Below, one piece after another: positions 1-9,480 of a stretch of DNA of 64,000 nucleotides. The notes beneath the pieces are model-generated. The model saw only the letters and a program-made list of their open reading frames with translations. It was not told the origin of the DNA and ran no database searches. This DNA is from Icerya purchasi (lineage: Eukaryota > Arthropoda > Insecta > Hemiptera > Monophlebidae): positions 253,008,440 to 253,072,439 of the forward strand of contig CM077116.1 of the NCBI GenBank assembly GCA_039619475.1, read 5' to 3'. Within the stretch, counting starts at the first letter, position 1. Every line of letters begins with the position of its first letter. The position numbers and the translations under genes are program-made.

Positions 1-168
1 AAAATTTCAAGCTCTGCGATCATCATTGATTATAAAGAAAAATTGGCTACCTTTTGGTAGGCCGATGAAAAATTTAATTTAAAAAGTTTTTTCAAAGGAA
101 TTTAAAGGAATGTGCCATTGCTGGTACAGAACTCTACAGGAGGGAACACACGTGCAACTAATAATACA

Positions 169-1036
169 ATGGAAATGTACTTGCAAGTATTCAACAAGCA
201 GTTACTAGTCACTACATGGAATGTACGTAGTCTTTTGCAGGCAGGCAAATTAGCGAACGTAGTCAAAGAAATGAAAAGGCTGAATATTGATATTCTAGGT
301 CTCAGCGAAGTAAGATGGCCGGGTACAGGATCCTTAAGGTCAGATGGAATGCACATCTACTTCTCTGGAGGAACAGATAGTAGGAACAGAAATGGAGTTG
401 CAATAATGCTGCCAAATGAAATAGCTAAATCGGTGGTAGAATTTATACCTTTTAATGACCGAATCATACTATTAATCCTAGAAACAATGTATCGCAGGAT
501 CAATATAATACAGATATATGCGCCGACAAGTGACAGTTTGGATGAAGAAATTGAAGATTTTTATAACACCCTCCAAGACATATTACAAATTACAAAGAAA
601 GGTGGAATTACTATGGTAATGAGAAATTTTAACGCAAAGGTTGGAGAAGGAGCAGAAAGTGATATTATCGGAAATTATGGCTTAGGGAAGCGTAACACGC
701 GAGGCGCTCGGCTCGCAAAATTTTGTATAGAAAATGAGCTAAAAATAACTAATACCTTTTTTAAGCATCATCCTCGACGTTTATATACATGGAGATCTCC
801 TGCTGATAATTTTGAAATGGTTGTTCGTAATCAAATTGATTTTATTTTGATTCTCAAAAGTCACTGGAAGTATGTAAAATCAGTAAAGACATATCCGGAA
901 GCGGATATCAGTTCAGACCACAACCCAGTAGTCATGAAAATAAAAATCCACAGATGTTTTGTCAAAATTAATCGTGCTCGGAAAAGGCAGATTGACGTTT
1001 TGAAGCTGAAAAATAGAACATTTGAATCTAAAGTAG
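169..1036 (+). pseudogene. EN-RT ORF, endonuclease half, cut by LTR insertion
   Basis: This is the endonuclease domain of an EN-RT protein, which would nick the genomic target for target-primed reverse transcription. Exonuclease/endonuclease/phosphatase-fold motifs appear in order: TTWNVRSL near the start, LGLSEVRW, NFNAKVGEG, a YTWRSP...NQIDFIL stretch, and SDHNPVV near the end. I chose the ATG at 169 because the frame opens after a stop at 103-105 with no earlier ATG. The usual GD before FNA reads RN (VMRNFNAK), so a normally conserved residue is lost. Without the insertion the frame would continue into the RT half at 11025. In this copy it reads into LTR sequence and stops at 1080. Confidence 0.85.
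1033..1036 (+). repeat. Target-site duplication, left copy (GTAG)
   Basis: GTAG lies immediately before the TGATGCG start of the 5' LTR and is repeated at 11021-11024 right after the CA end of the 3' LTR. A 4-bp duplication is usual for Ty3/gypsy-type integration. Deleting one copy together with the element puts the two host-element halves back in frame, which independently supports these boundaries. Confidence 0.85.
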
Positions 1037-1629
1037 TGATGCGAATCGGGGTTGGTGGCGCGATCTTTCATCGACGATGATCTATTACTTAATAAGTTGT
1101 TCTGTTATTTATATTAATTTGGATTCGCGATCATTCATCGGCGATAATCTCTGGTCGGTGTCGCTGTGTACATGGTGACATTGCGTGTGCGCGCGTACTG
1201 CGACACGTGCCGAAATAGAGAATTCTGTCGATATCGAGAGGCCGGCTCAGGTAGATCTAAACTGATAAGGCTTCGGCTTTGTTATCTTCATCAACGGACG
1301 GCTTTTGTCTATGTGCGAGTCGTGTTGCTCGGTGATAGGTACGTCGACCGGACGCATGTACAGATAGCGTTATTTCGTCCTCTGCTTTTATTCAAGTCCA
1401 ATTGCTATTGTCCAAATTTCATTAAGCTATCCGCAGCACATTATTTTAAAGTCATTTGTTTATTTATTTATTTATTTCATACTTTTTTTCTCTTTCATTC
1501 GTTCGTCCTGCCACTATATCTACTAGCAAATCTTCCCCCTTATCTAAATTTAAAAATTAGAACAATTACAAAAAAATGAAAAGTGAATTCCATAAAATTG
1601 AGAATTCGTAAAAGTAAGAATTCGTAACA
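1037..1629 (+). repeat. 5' LTR
   Basis: 593 bp starting TGATGCGAATC and ending ATTCGTAACA, matching 10428-11020 at all but about nine positions. The first 10 and last 40 bases are nearly identical in both copies. It carries the promoter and poly(A) functions expected of an LTR, but I could not pick a convincing TATA box by eye. Confidence 0.95.
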
Positions 1630-1630
1630 T

Positions 1631-1648
1631 TGGCGCCCGAACAGGGAC
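1631..1648 (+). other. Primer-binding site, tRNA-Lys type
   Basis: TGGCGCCCGAACAGGGAC begins one base after the 5' LTR. This 18-mer is the established complement of the 3' end of tRNA-Lys3, also used as primer by lentiviruses and several insect gypsy-type elements. It fixes the 5' LTR boundary and the direction of the element. Confidence 0.9.
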
Positions 1649-2215
1649 CTCGACGTCATCGATTCATTGCGGGGCAAGGATCCCAGAGCCAACAGCCAAG
1701 CAGGAGACGGATAAGTTTTTACCTTCGATTTACTTTCATATTATTTCTATACATATACATAATATTGAGTTTTGTTATTATTCAAATGGTAAATTTCAAT
1801 AATCTGCTATATTGTAATTTTTAGAAAATGCCAGGCATATTTCCATAGCGAACCAGTGCACATAATAATAATATTTTTGATTTCATAAGAATATTTTCTA
1901 CAATCAGTTATAATAGACGGCCTCGTAATTTTAAATTTTAATGATTGGTTACAATATTTCGGGCCACGTACTTTTAAATCACAGTAATTTGTTACGATAT
2001 TATTTCTAAATCATTCCTCGTCGCACGAATTTGCATTAAATAATCGCTCTACTGGTCATACAAAAAAAAAAAAAATTATATAATATATATAATAATAATA
2101 ATGAAATATAGTTGTACATCTTGGAATATATATATATATAGCGTCTCGTAAATTGAAAAAAAAAATATATATATAAAAATAAAATAGATAGAAATAAATA
2201 CGATCGATAAGGACT
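1649..2215 (+). other. Untranslated leader of the LTR element
   Basis: About 570 bp of AT-rich leader between the primer site and gag, with no frame of interest. It contains a 13-A run near 2061, TA-rich runs around 2078-2140 and several short upstream ATGs. A packaging signal would be expected here but cannot be recognised from sequence alone. Confidence 0.6.
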
Positions 2216-4432
2216 ATGTCGGAGGAGACGCTTAGAGGCGTCGTCTCCAAAAGAGGCCCATATCGGGATATTCCAGCTGTGCTGGATGACTCTAGTGAGG
2301 AGGGCGAGCCGGCAAGGCTGACTAGCCTTAATATCTCAGTGGAAGAGGGTCCGGAAGGATATGTCCTTCCCAGTCCCACACATCGCAGATTCTCCATTCT
2401 GGAGAATATCCCTATTGTCCCATACACTATGTTAGCTAATTTAATTAAAAAATCGACTGCAGATTCAAATAAGAACTCCAAAAATTTATGGAATGAAATA
2501 AATAACAAAATAGATAATTTAAATAATGAAATAAATAACAAAATAGATAATTTAAATAATGAAATAAATAACAAAATAGATAATTTAAATAATGAAATAA
2601 ATAACAAAATAGATAATTTAAATAATGAAATAAATAACAAAATAGATAATTTAAATAATGAAATAAATAACAAAATAGATAATTTAAATAATGAAATAAA
2701 TAACAAAATAGATAATTTAAATAATAAAATCGACAAGAACTCTGAAAATTTAAGGAATGAAATAAATAACAAAATAGATAATTTAAATAATAAAATCGAT
2801 ACAAATGCAGAAAATCTAAACAATAAAATCGACAAGAACTCCGAAAATTTAAGGAATGAAATAAATAACAAAATAGATAATTTAAATAATGAAATAAATA
2901 ACAAAATAGATAATTTAAATAATGAAATAAATAACAAAATAGATAATTTAAATGATGAAATAAATGACAAAATAGATAATTTAAATAATGAAATAAATAA
3001 CAAAATAGATAATTTAAATAATAAAATCGACAAGAACTCTGAAAATTTAAGGAATGAAATAAATAACAAAATAGATAATTTAAATAATAAAATCGATACA
3101 AATGCAGAAAATCTAAACAATAAAATCGACAAGAACTCCGAAAATTTAAGGAATGAAATAAATAACAAAATAGATAATTTAAATAATAAAATCGATACTA
3201 ATATAGAAAATCTAAATAGTAAAATTGATAAAAACTTGAAGAATCTAAATAACGTTATCGGAGGAATCGCCACTGACTTAAATAAAATGATAAACAATGA
3301 CATCGGAAATTTAAATAATAAAATCGAGCACTCTAGCCGAGAGAATAGGAACGTAATAAAAGCCTTCGAAAACAAAATTGATAAGAAAACCACTGATTTG
3401 GACGCGAGAGTGCAAGCCCTTCACAGTTCCGTTAAGAGGTTAGAAGGAGCTAAGGATGAGACAACGTGTGCGCTAGAAGAGAGTCTTCAGGGTTTGACAG
3501 CACCTCTTGGAGAATTAGAAAATAGAAGTATAGTGGCGTGCAACAACAGTTCCCCGGGTGGCCCTAGTCAAGGGACTCCATGGCCTTCTGAAGTGGACGT
3601 ACGAGGCTATGGAGGAAAGTTTCCACCCATTAACATCGTTGAATTTATAGAGGATCTGGAGCGAAAGATGGATACCTGGAAGGTTAGAGATGTGAAGGAT
3701 CGCGTAAATACCTTGTTGTCTAGGATGGATGGAGCGCCTTATGAATGGTCAAAGACGTTTCTGATTGGCTGCGTTTCATGGGCCGAGGTAAAAAATCAGT
3801 TGATTAGAAATTTCTGGAGCGAGCAGGAGCAACTGGCCGTGCGAGAATGCTTATACTCCCCGGCAGAAAAGTTCCGACATGGTGAAGACATGGAATTATA
3901 CATAATTAGGTGGATGGATCGGGTGAAGTATTTAGAACCTCCGATTGGAGAGAAAGAGTTGGTACGGATTCTGACCCGCAAGTATAGTAACGAGGTACAG
4001 AACCTTTTATTAGTGATGAAAAGTGCTGGTGTGAAAGAGTTGTACGATAACGTGAGGTGTATTAGTCGGCAGGGATTCCTTTGGACAGACGCCAGTCCAA
4101 AGCGGGACCGCGAAGGGCGGTACCCTAGAGTGAATCATATGCATCTGGCATTGTGGAATCGCCCGCAAGCCGACGTCGGAAGAAAAAGTGGAACAGAAAC
4201 GGAGCGTGGCGGATCAGAGCTTGGACGAGGACGATGTGAACCGATGATAAAAGAATTCCAACTGATAGGTGAAGGACCTCTGTATCAGGTGGCAAGAGCT
4301 CGTTTACCGCCCGGTAGAACTAAAGAAGCCACGAGGAAGTACATCGGTTACTACTACAGAGATAGGCCGATAGCATTAATCCGTGACGGCATCCAGAGAG
4401 GGACACTAAGCTGGAGGAGAGAGTTTTGTTGA
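2216..4432 (+). CDS. gag: Gag-like protein with hendecad coiled coil (LTR element)
   Basis: Structural protein of the LTR element, 738 codons, starting at the first ATG after the leader. Residues 1-90 are an unrecognised N-terminus. Residues about 93-345 are a tandem array of 11-residue units (N-E-I-N-N-K-I-D-N-L-N type). Residues about 350-430 look like further coiled coil. Residues about 457-600 match the general pattern of a retrotransposon gag/capsid domain (a FIEDLERKMDTW segment followed by a W.EVKNQLIRNFW segment). No CCHC zinc knuckle is visible, and the C-terminus is basic. The frame ends in TGA at 4430-4432, but downstream frames continue with SGNH-like sequence, so the original protein was probably longer. 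The long repeat makes it larger than a typical gag. Confidence 0.8.
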   Translation: MSEETLRGVVSKRGPYRDIPAVLDDSSEEGEPARLTSLNISVEEGPEGYVLPSPTHRRFSILENIPIVPYTMLANLIKKSTADSNKNSKNLWNEINNKIDNLNNEINNKIDNLNNEINNKIDNLNNEINNKIDNLNNEINNKIDNLNNEINNKIDNLNNEINNKIDNLNNKIDKNSENLRNEINNKIDNLNNKIDTNAENLNNKIDKNSENLRNEINNKIDNLNNEINNKIDNLNNEINNKIDNLNDEINDKIDNLNNEINNKIDNLNNKIDKNSENLRNEINNKIDNLNNKIDTNAENLNNKIDKNSENLRNEINNKIDNLNNKIDTNIENLNSKIDKNLKNLNNVIGGIATDLNKMINNDIGNLNNKIEHSSRENRNVIKAFENKIDKKTTDLDARVQALHSSVKRLEGAKDETTCALEESLQGLTAPLGELENRSIVACNNSSPGGPSQGTPWPSEVDVRGYGGKFPPINIVEFIEDLERKMDTWKVRDVKDRVNTLLSRMDGAPYEWSKTFLIGCVSWAEVKNQLIRNFWSEQEQLAVRECLYSPAEKFRHGEDMELYIIRWMDRVKYLEPPIGEKELVRILTRKYSNEVQNLLLVMKSAGVKELYDNVRCISRQGFLWTDASPKRDREGRYPRVNHMHLALWNRPQADVGRKSGTETERGGSELGRGRCEPMIKEFQLIGEGPLYQVARARLPPGRTKEATRKYIGYYYRDRPIALIRDGIQRGTLSWRREFC
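2492..3250 (+). repeat. gag: 33-bp tandem repeat (about 23 units) inside gag
   Basis: About 23 consecutive 33-bp units, each coding for 11 residues, kept in frame throughout. Three unit types alternate: NEINNKIDNLN, NKIDKNSENLR and NKIDTNAENLN. The block around 2722-2880 recurs almost unchanged about 297 bp (nine units) further on, so the array grew partly by a larger segmental duplication. Hydrophobic residues sit at positions 3, 7 and 10 of each unit (spacing 4-3-4), the hendecad pattern of coiled coils. Confidence 0.95.
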
Positions 4433-4820
4433 TGGTAGGTCATACTGACTTGAGGCTGCGCAAGACAGCGGAGCAGATCTTCACGGACATATCTAGTCTA
4501 TTGGATCTCTTATGGCAGAAGGGAGTAAAAGAGGTGGTGTTAATGTCTCTCATTCCACTTCGTTCCCGGCAACATTTGTCTGGACATTACGCGACTTCAA
4601 TGAGAAGATTCGATCGCTGGCCAGTGACAGATTACAGATTTTTGATGTCTCAGGTGATTTTACGTATAGCCCTTCGGGGATCCAGCCTGGTGAGGCCAAT
4701 GGATCGCCGCCCAGATGCGTAGAGCGATACTACAGCGAATACGATCGAGAGGAATCGTGTCCACTTAGTCGTCAAGGTGTAGATTTTCTAGGATCACGTT
4801 GTGAACAGTTTTTTCGTTGA
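4379..4820 (+). pseudogene. SGNH/GDSL-hydrolase-like segment between gag and pol, frameshifted
   Basis: Two overlapping frames (4387-4722 and 4512-4820) together resemble an SGNH hydrolase/esterase. In the first, VLLMVGHTDLRLRKTAEQIF fits block III (hydrophobic strand then G-x-N-D), and VKEVVLMSLIPLR follows as the next strand. In the second, LRDFNEKIRSL fits the usual conserved Asn helix, and SRQGVDFLG fits the tail of block V (D-x-x-H-hydrophobic-S-x-x-G). The gag frame just upstream has IALIRDGIQRG where a GDS block I might lie. It is only about 18 residues from block III, so block II is missing or the match is wrong. The expected catalytic Asp and His are not conserved. Known parallel: esterase domains in ORF1 of CR1-type LINEs. 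The assignment rests on motif pattern only. Confidence 0.5.
4805..4820 (+). promoter_or_regulatory. Candidate -1 ribosomal frameshift site into pol
   Basis: The SGNH-like frame reads CAG TTT TTT CGT TGA here, while the pol frame, one base back, is open from 4805. A slip of -1 on the T6 run would carry translation from the gag/SGNH-like frame into the protease frame just before the stop at 4818-4820. The pol frame has no ATG near its start, consistent with expression by frameshifting. I see no obvious downstream stem-loop or pseudoknot by eye. Confidence 0.45.
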
Positions 4821-5656
4821 AACTGAGTCGGAAGAGCGGTCCCCGAACTCAGTCAAGAGCATTAAGTGCTTTGGATGTAGGATCGCATCAGGGCTCTTCT
4901 TTGGCGAAGAAACCTGAGGGTCATTCGTTGTCATGTTGTCAGGTGAGTGAACTAAGAAAAAAACATGAGAAGAACCACGCAGAGAGGAAGACCCTATCTC
5001 CTGTACTGAGGATCGACATCAAAATTGGCACTTGTATGTGGCGTGCCCTTGTGGACACAGGATTGGAGATCACCGCCATGGAATTGGAGGCGTGGGAGAC
5101 GGTTCGAGAAAAAAGTGGACTTCACCCATTCCCGACTCTACCCGTCGCCAATGTGAAGATTGTTGGAGCCTGTGGAAGACCGAGAAAGGTTGCCCGCATT
5201 CAGGTCATGCTACCCATTTCGATTAATAATCATTTATACTCTGGGCGCTTTGTAGTGGTGTCCGGGCTAAATGTGAGCGTAATTCTAGGTGTTGACTTTC
5301 TATCAACTTATCTGGCTCGTGTAGATCTAGAGAATTCTATTCTAACGTTGTGTACTGAGGGAGTAACCCGCGTCATCGATTTCTCCGGCGTTGTAGACGA
5401 CTGGGAGAGCCCAGAGGTCGGAGATGAAGAAATAGAAGAACCGCCCGATCCCATTGATGGCGTTAGCGAACTATTGGAAATTAGTTTAGAGAAGGATGAT
5501 TTTTGGGCTCAGGTGGAGAACTGTGACCTTTCTTTGAAGGGGAAAAGAAATTTGGAAGCGTGCCTACGAGACAGTAAGGGTGTGTTCTCAGAAAACCCGG
5601 GATGGTGCTCGAAATTCATCTATAAGATCTCTGTGAGGGAACATGAGGTGTTCTGA
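4805..5656 (+). pseudogene. pol: Protease and RT N-terminus of pol (LTR element)
   Basis: Aspartic protease segment of pol. The active-site motif ALVDTGLEITAM is present, with the DTG codons at 5054-5062. A VILGVDFL segment matches the ILG strand late in retropepsin folds. The distal 60 codons look like the start of the RT connection. The frame ends at TGA 5654-5656, but the next frame begins three bases later in the same phase, so this is a nonsense codon inside one original pol frame. A CGA-to-TGA change would explain it. No ATG lies near the start, which suggests pol was made as a fusion with the upstream protein. Confidence 0.85.
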
Positions 5657-7027
5657 CGAATGAGAGCCTACCCGATCCCGATCGCAAAGAGAGCTACGGT
5701 GTCTAAAGAAGTTGAGCGTATGATAAGTTTGGGACTCATTAGTCCGTCGAAATCGCCTTATGTCTCGCCTATTGTCCCCGTGTTCAAGAAGAATGGAAGC
5801 TTGAGGTTGTGTCTTGACGCCCAAGACATAAATCGAATTATCATACCCGAGAATAACCTCCCTTCCCCTATTGATGAACTCTTATATGGTCGTATAAATC
5901 CAGAATTTTTATCTAGTATTGATCTTGTGGCCAGCTTCCTACAGATCCCGCTACAAGAGGAGTCACGCCAGTTCACTTCTTTTGTGTTTGAAGGACGCTC
6001 TTATGAATTCAATATCGTGCCTTTCGGACTGAAAATCAGCACCAGTGCTTTTGTGCGAGCACTGGATTGCGTTCTGCAGCCCCTTTGTTCTGACTTCGTT
6101 CTTGTGTACGTGGACGATATTGTAATATTTTCGAAATCGGAGGAGGAACATGTGAAACATGTGTCCATTGTGCTAGGCACCTTACAAGACGCGGGCCTGA
6201 CCGTCAGCTTGTCCAAATCGACCTTTTCACGCCATAAAGTGGATTTTCTCGGATACCATATTTCGCGCACCGGTATCTCCATGCAGGCTGAGAAAGTGGG
6301 CAAGATAAAAGATTTTCCCCGGCCGCGAAACCGGGATCAAGTATTATCCTTTCTTGGGCTATGTAATTTTTACCGTAAGTTTGTCCGATCTTATGCCGAC
6401 CTGGTTCAAACCATATCAGACCTGGTCTCCAAGAAGACTCCTTTCGTATGGCGTCCAGAGCACCAAGATGCTTTTATTCGATTTGAAGAAGCTTTTTCCG
6501 AGCACGTCAAACTGCAGACCCCTGATTATGCGAGAGAATTCATCATCTGCTTGGATGCATCTGATCGAGGGATCGGAGGTTGCCTGTCCCAGTATGACAA
6601 TGAAAGCTGTCTGCGTCCGATTATGTTTGTGAGTAGGTTACTGGTGGGAGCAGAGAAGAATTACTACACAACAGAGAAAGAACTCCTCGCCATTGTGTAC
6701 TGCCTCCAAAAGTTCCGGATCTTAGTGGAAGGTTTTCCGATCGTGCTACTCACGGATCACCTAAGCCTCAAATTTTTATTCCAATCCAAGTGGAAAAATG
6801 ATCGGCTGACCTGTTGGATGCTGTTTCTTCAGAACTTCCAGTTAAGCGTTGAACACCTGCCTGGCAAGGAGAATTCGGTAGCGGATATGTTGACTCGCAA
6901 CATCGACCAATCAAAGGACCCGCTGCGGGACTGCGCTCTTATAGCCTCGGCATCTGCCCGGCATCCGGATCTTGTGCGAGACATTTTCCGTGACCTTCCC
7001 TGTGGTCAGAGAGCAGATCCAAATTGA
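5657..7027 (+). pseudogene. pol: Reverse transcriptase and RNase H of pol (LTR element)
   Basis: Copies the element RNA into DNA and degrades the RNA template. RT runs from SPSKSPYVSPIVPVFKKNG through SSIDLVASFLQIPL, the GLKISTSAFVRALD segment and the catalytic LVYVDDIVIFS (YVDD codons at 6107-6118), ending with the FLGYHIS and FLGLCNFYRKF motifs. RNase H follows: FIICLDASDRGIGGCLSQ, TTEKELLAIVYCLQKFR, VLLTDHLSLKFL and VADMLTR. The motif set is typical of Ty3/gypsy pol. The RT active site is intact. The frame ends at TGA 7025-7027, after which the same phase continues toward integrase; near 7000-7045 another frame also fits, so compensating small indels are possible. Confidence 0.92.
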
Positions 7028-8149
7028 GGCTGCGTCTTACGAGAACTGCCCTCTTCCAAGAAACTAAACGAGTATTATAGAGTCTCTGGCGATGTTCTAT
7101 TTTTCCGTGAGGCTCCCGGACGAGATTGGCGCTTATGTGTACCGAAAATTCATGCAGAGGAGCTGGTATGGGCCTTTCACGTCGAATATGCTCACCCCGG
7201 ACAGCTGGGTACCTATCTGCTATTTTCCCGCAGAGCTTATTTTCCCAGGATGCGTCGGGTAGTGAACGATGTGGTAAAGAGGTGTGAGCTCTGCAAGAGA
7301 TGCAAACCTTGTGCCCAGCCTTCTGTTGGTGCCCTAGCTAGCTACACTCCTCAGAATCCCCTTGATATAGTTACGGTGGATGCCTTTGGTCCACTTCCGG
7401 CGGCGCGGAACATGACACATGTGTTTGTCATGTTCGACGTATTCTCCAAGTACGTTCGCCTATATCCACTTCGTAGGCTAACTAGTAGGAATGTATTGTC
7501 TAAGGTCTCCCACTTTCTTCGGACTGTAGGAAGGATGAGAGCGATTGTGTCAGACAACGCATCGATTTTTCGGAGCCGCCAATGGAGAGGGATAGAGGTG
7601 CGTCATATCTCACCCTATTGCCCTAAGAGTAATCCAACCGAACGTGTAAACCTTGAAGTAGGAAAGTTGATGAGGACATTATGCTATCGACGGCATACTG
7701 AATGGTGTTCGCATATTAAAGGGATTGAGGCGTGCCTAAATAACTTGCCGAGCCCAGTCATGGGGCAGATCCCTAGCGAAGTGATGTACGGTTCCGTTGT
7801 GGATGACCCAATCTCTATGGTAGTTTCGTTCCCCGCCTCTGAAGGCACGAGGAACCACGAAGAGATTATTCAATCGGTGAGGGAGAACCTCCAGAAATGC
7901 CAGGATGAGCGACGTACAAAGCACGACCTCAGACATCGATTGCGGAAGTTTGCCTTAGGGGATCATGTGTTCATTCGGAATCACGTTCTATCCAATAGGT
8001 TCAGGAAGCGTATGCGGAAGCTGGAATTACTATATATTGGACCGTATGAGGTTATGGACATCCTCCATGATAATGCTTACCGGCTTAGGAATATCGCTGA
8101 TCCAGAGGACTTCGTCACCCGCAATATATTTGATCTCCGCTCCGCCTGA
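7028..8149 (+). pseudogene. pol: Integrase of pol (LTR element)
   Basis: Inserts the element cDNA. The same phase as RT continues after the TGA at 7025. A zinc-binding N-terminal region is visible (HVEYAHPG, then CELCKRC), followed by the catalytic core with Asp in VTVDAFGPL (7379-7381), Asp in VSDNAS (7553-7555) and Glu in NPTERVN (7640-7642). The C-terminal LYIGPYEVMDIL stretch matches the GPY/F module. The second Asp and the Glu are separated by 28 residues instead of the usual 35, so about 21 bp seem to be missing from the core. The NPTERVN form of the last motif reminds me of mdg3/micropia-type insect elements, but that placement is tentative. Confidence 0.88.
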
Positions 8150-9108
8150 GAGCGCGATCTGACGCCTTAAATCGTCTAAGCAAAAGAAAAGGAGAACTTA
8201 ATTATTAACTTAAATAACCCTGAGACGCGTTGCGCCCCTCTCCATTGCATGTTCGAGAGCGGGATGCTAGGAGTGCGGTGTATAGGAAGTCGGTCCTTCT
8301 CGACGACTTGTCTGTACCCTGTGCTTGTATATAGGATGATTCGTTTTTATGTTAGTCTATCTTTGTTTTTTTCTTACCTTTTCGTGTAAGTCATTATCTT
8401 GTGGCCGGCCATGTGCACACCGGGGCAACCTTCCTAAAAAATTCTTTAGTTAATTGTAGTATTCTATTTTGAACACCTGTGTGTGGTAGTCTTACTTTGG
8501 GCTTAATTTACATTCATGTCTTGTTATTAGTTTTTTTATATTGATCTAGTTAGTAGCTAGTCATCCTAGCATGTACGTTCTGTGTTTATATGACTTTCTT
8601 GAGGGCTGTGACCCTACCTATTATGTTGTGTTTTGTTGTTTGTTTAGAAGCCTAGGTGCCGCGGATTTATATATTCCTATGCTTAATTTGTTCATATATA
8701 GTTATTCATTCACACACTAATTTTATGGATATATTTGGCTATTAATTCCGATGTGATGTTATCTCAAATACTCTCATATTCCTAAACATTTCTTAATTCC
8801 ATTCCTATATCTTATACTGTGCTGTTGCACGTTACGATAATCTTAGTACAATCTCTTCTAATTATCCTTTCTGGTCATCGCACCATCTATCTCGGGCTGA
8901 TGTTACGCTCCATTCTGCCTCTTCGGGCTGGCATCACGCTCCATATCTATATGCTCTTCGGGGTATAGTGCGCTGTGGCCCCTCGACTCCTTCGTGCTGG
9001 ACTTGCCACGCGCCTACCTCCATTTCACTTACTATGCAGATCCCTGCACTTCCTTCTCGGCCATGTGCTTCTCTTCCTATACTAATTGATTATCTCTAAC
9101 GTGCTAAG
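8150..9108 (+). other. 3' non-coding region of the LTR element, proximal part
   Basis: About 960 bp after the integrase stop with no frame longer than noise on either strand and no envelope-like sequence. It is T-rich with a pyrimidine bias toward 8880-9060. Nothing else identified. Confidence 0.6.
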
Positions 9109-9480
9109 TTTTTTTTTTTATCCTGAGCGCGCCAGCGGCCTTGACCCAGCAACATGAAAAATTAAGAGTTATAACTAAACAGCCAAGCGGTCAGAAATGG
9201 AAAAGACAAAGGACAGCAGCAATGGAATAACTGAAGGTAATGGGAAGGAAAGAATGTAGGTATCGTTAAAGGGAGTAGGAAGACCCAGAACTAAAAGTTG
9301 GGCGTAAAGAAAGGAGCGTTCGTTAGAGAGTGTAGAACATTCGAATAGGATGTGTTTTGAGTCACAAACACAAAAAGGCTCAGAAGCTTGAAGAGTGCAG
9401 AAAGGAGAAGGGGACAAAGCAAATCGAAAGCGAGAAGAGGGGAGTAGAGAATGATTGATTCTAAGCCTAATTAAGGAAAC
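9109..9480 (-). mobile_element. 5'-truncated Jockey-like 3' end inside the LTR element
   Basis: An antisense insertion. The T11 run at 9109-9119 is the poly(A) tail read on the minus strand. The minus-strand frame at 9175-9417 has CVCDSKHILFECSTLSNERS, a C-terminal zinc-binding segment of Jockey-type RT proteins. The same family occurs at 16263-18296, 46175-46445 and 47755-48232; the segment LLVLGLPTPFNDTYILSFPL matches SLLRLGLPTPYCASYILFFP in the 16-18 kb copy. The 5' truncated edge near 9480 is approximate and I did not find a target duplication. Confidence 0.7.

Noticed and set aside
1166..1579. 137-codon frame in both LTRs
   Set aside because: Lies wholly in the LTR, no known domain, and starts in promoter/R-region sequence. 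Open by chance and copied in both LTRs.
2056..3393. Long minus-strand frame of about 445 codons opposite gag
   Set aside because: It is the antisense shadow of the 33-bp repeat array; its Leu/Ile/Phe-rich repeats have no independent support.
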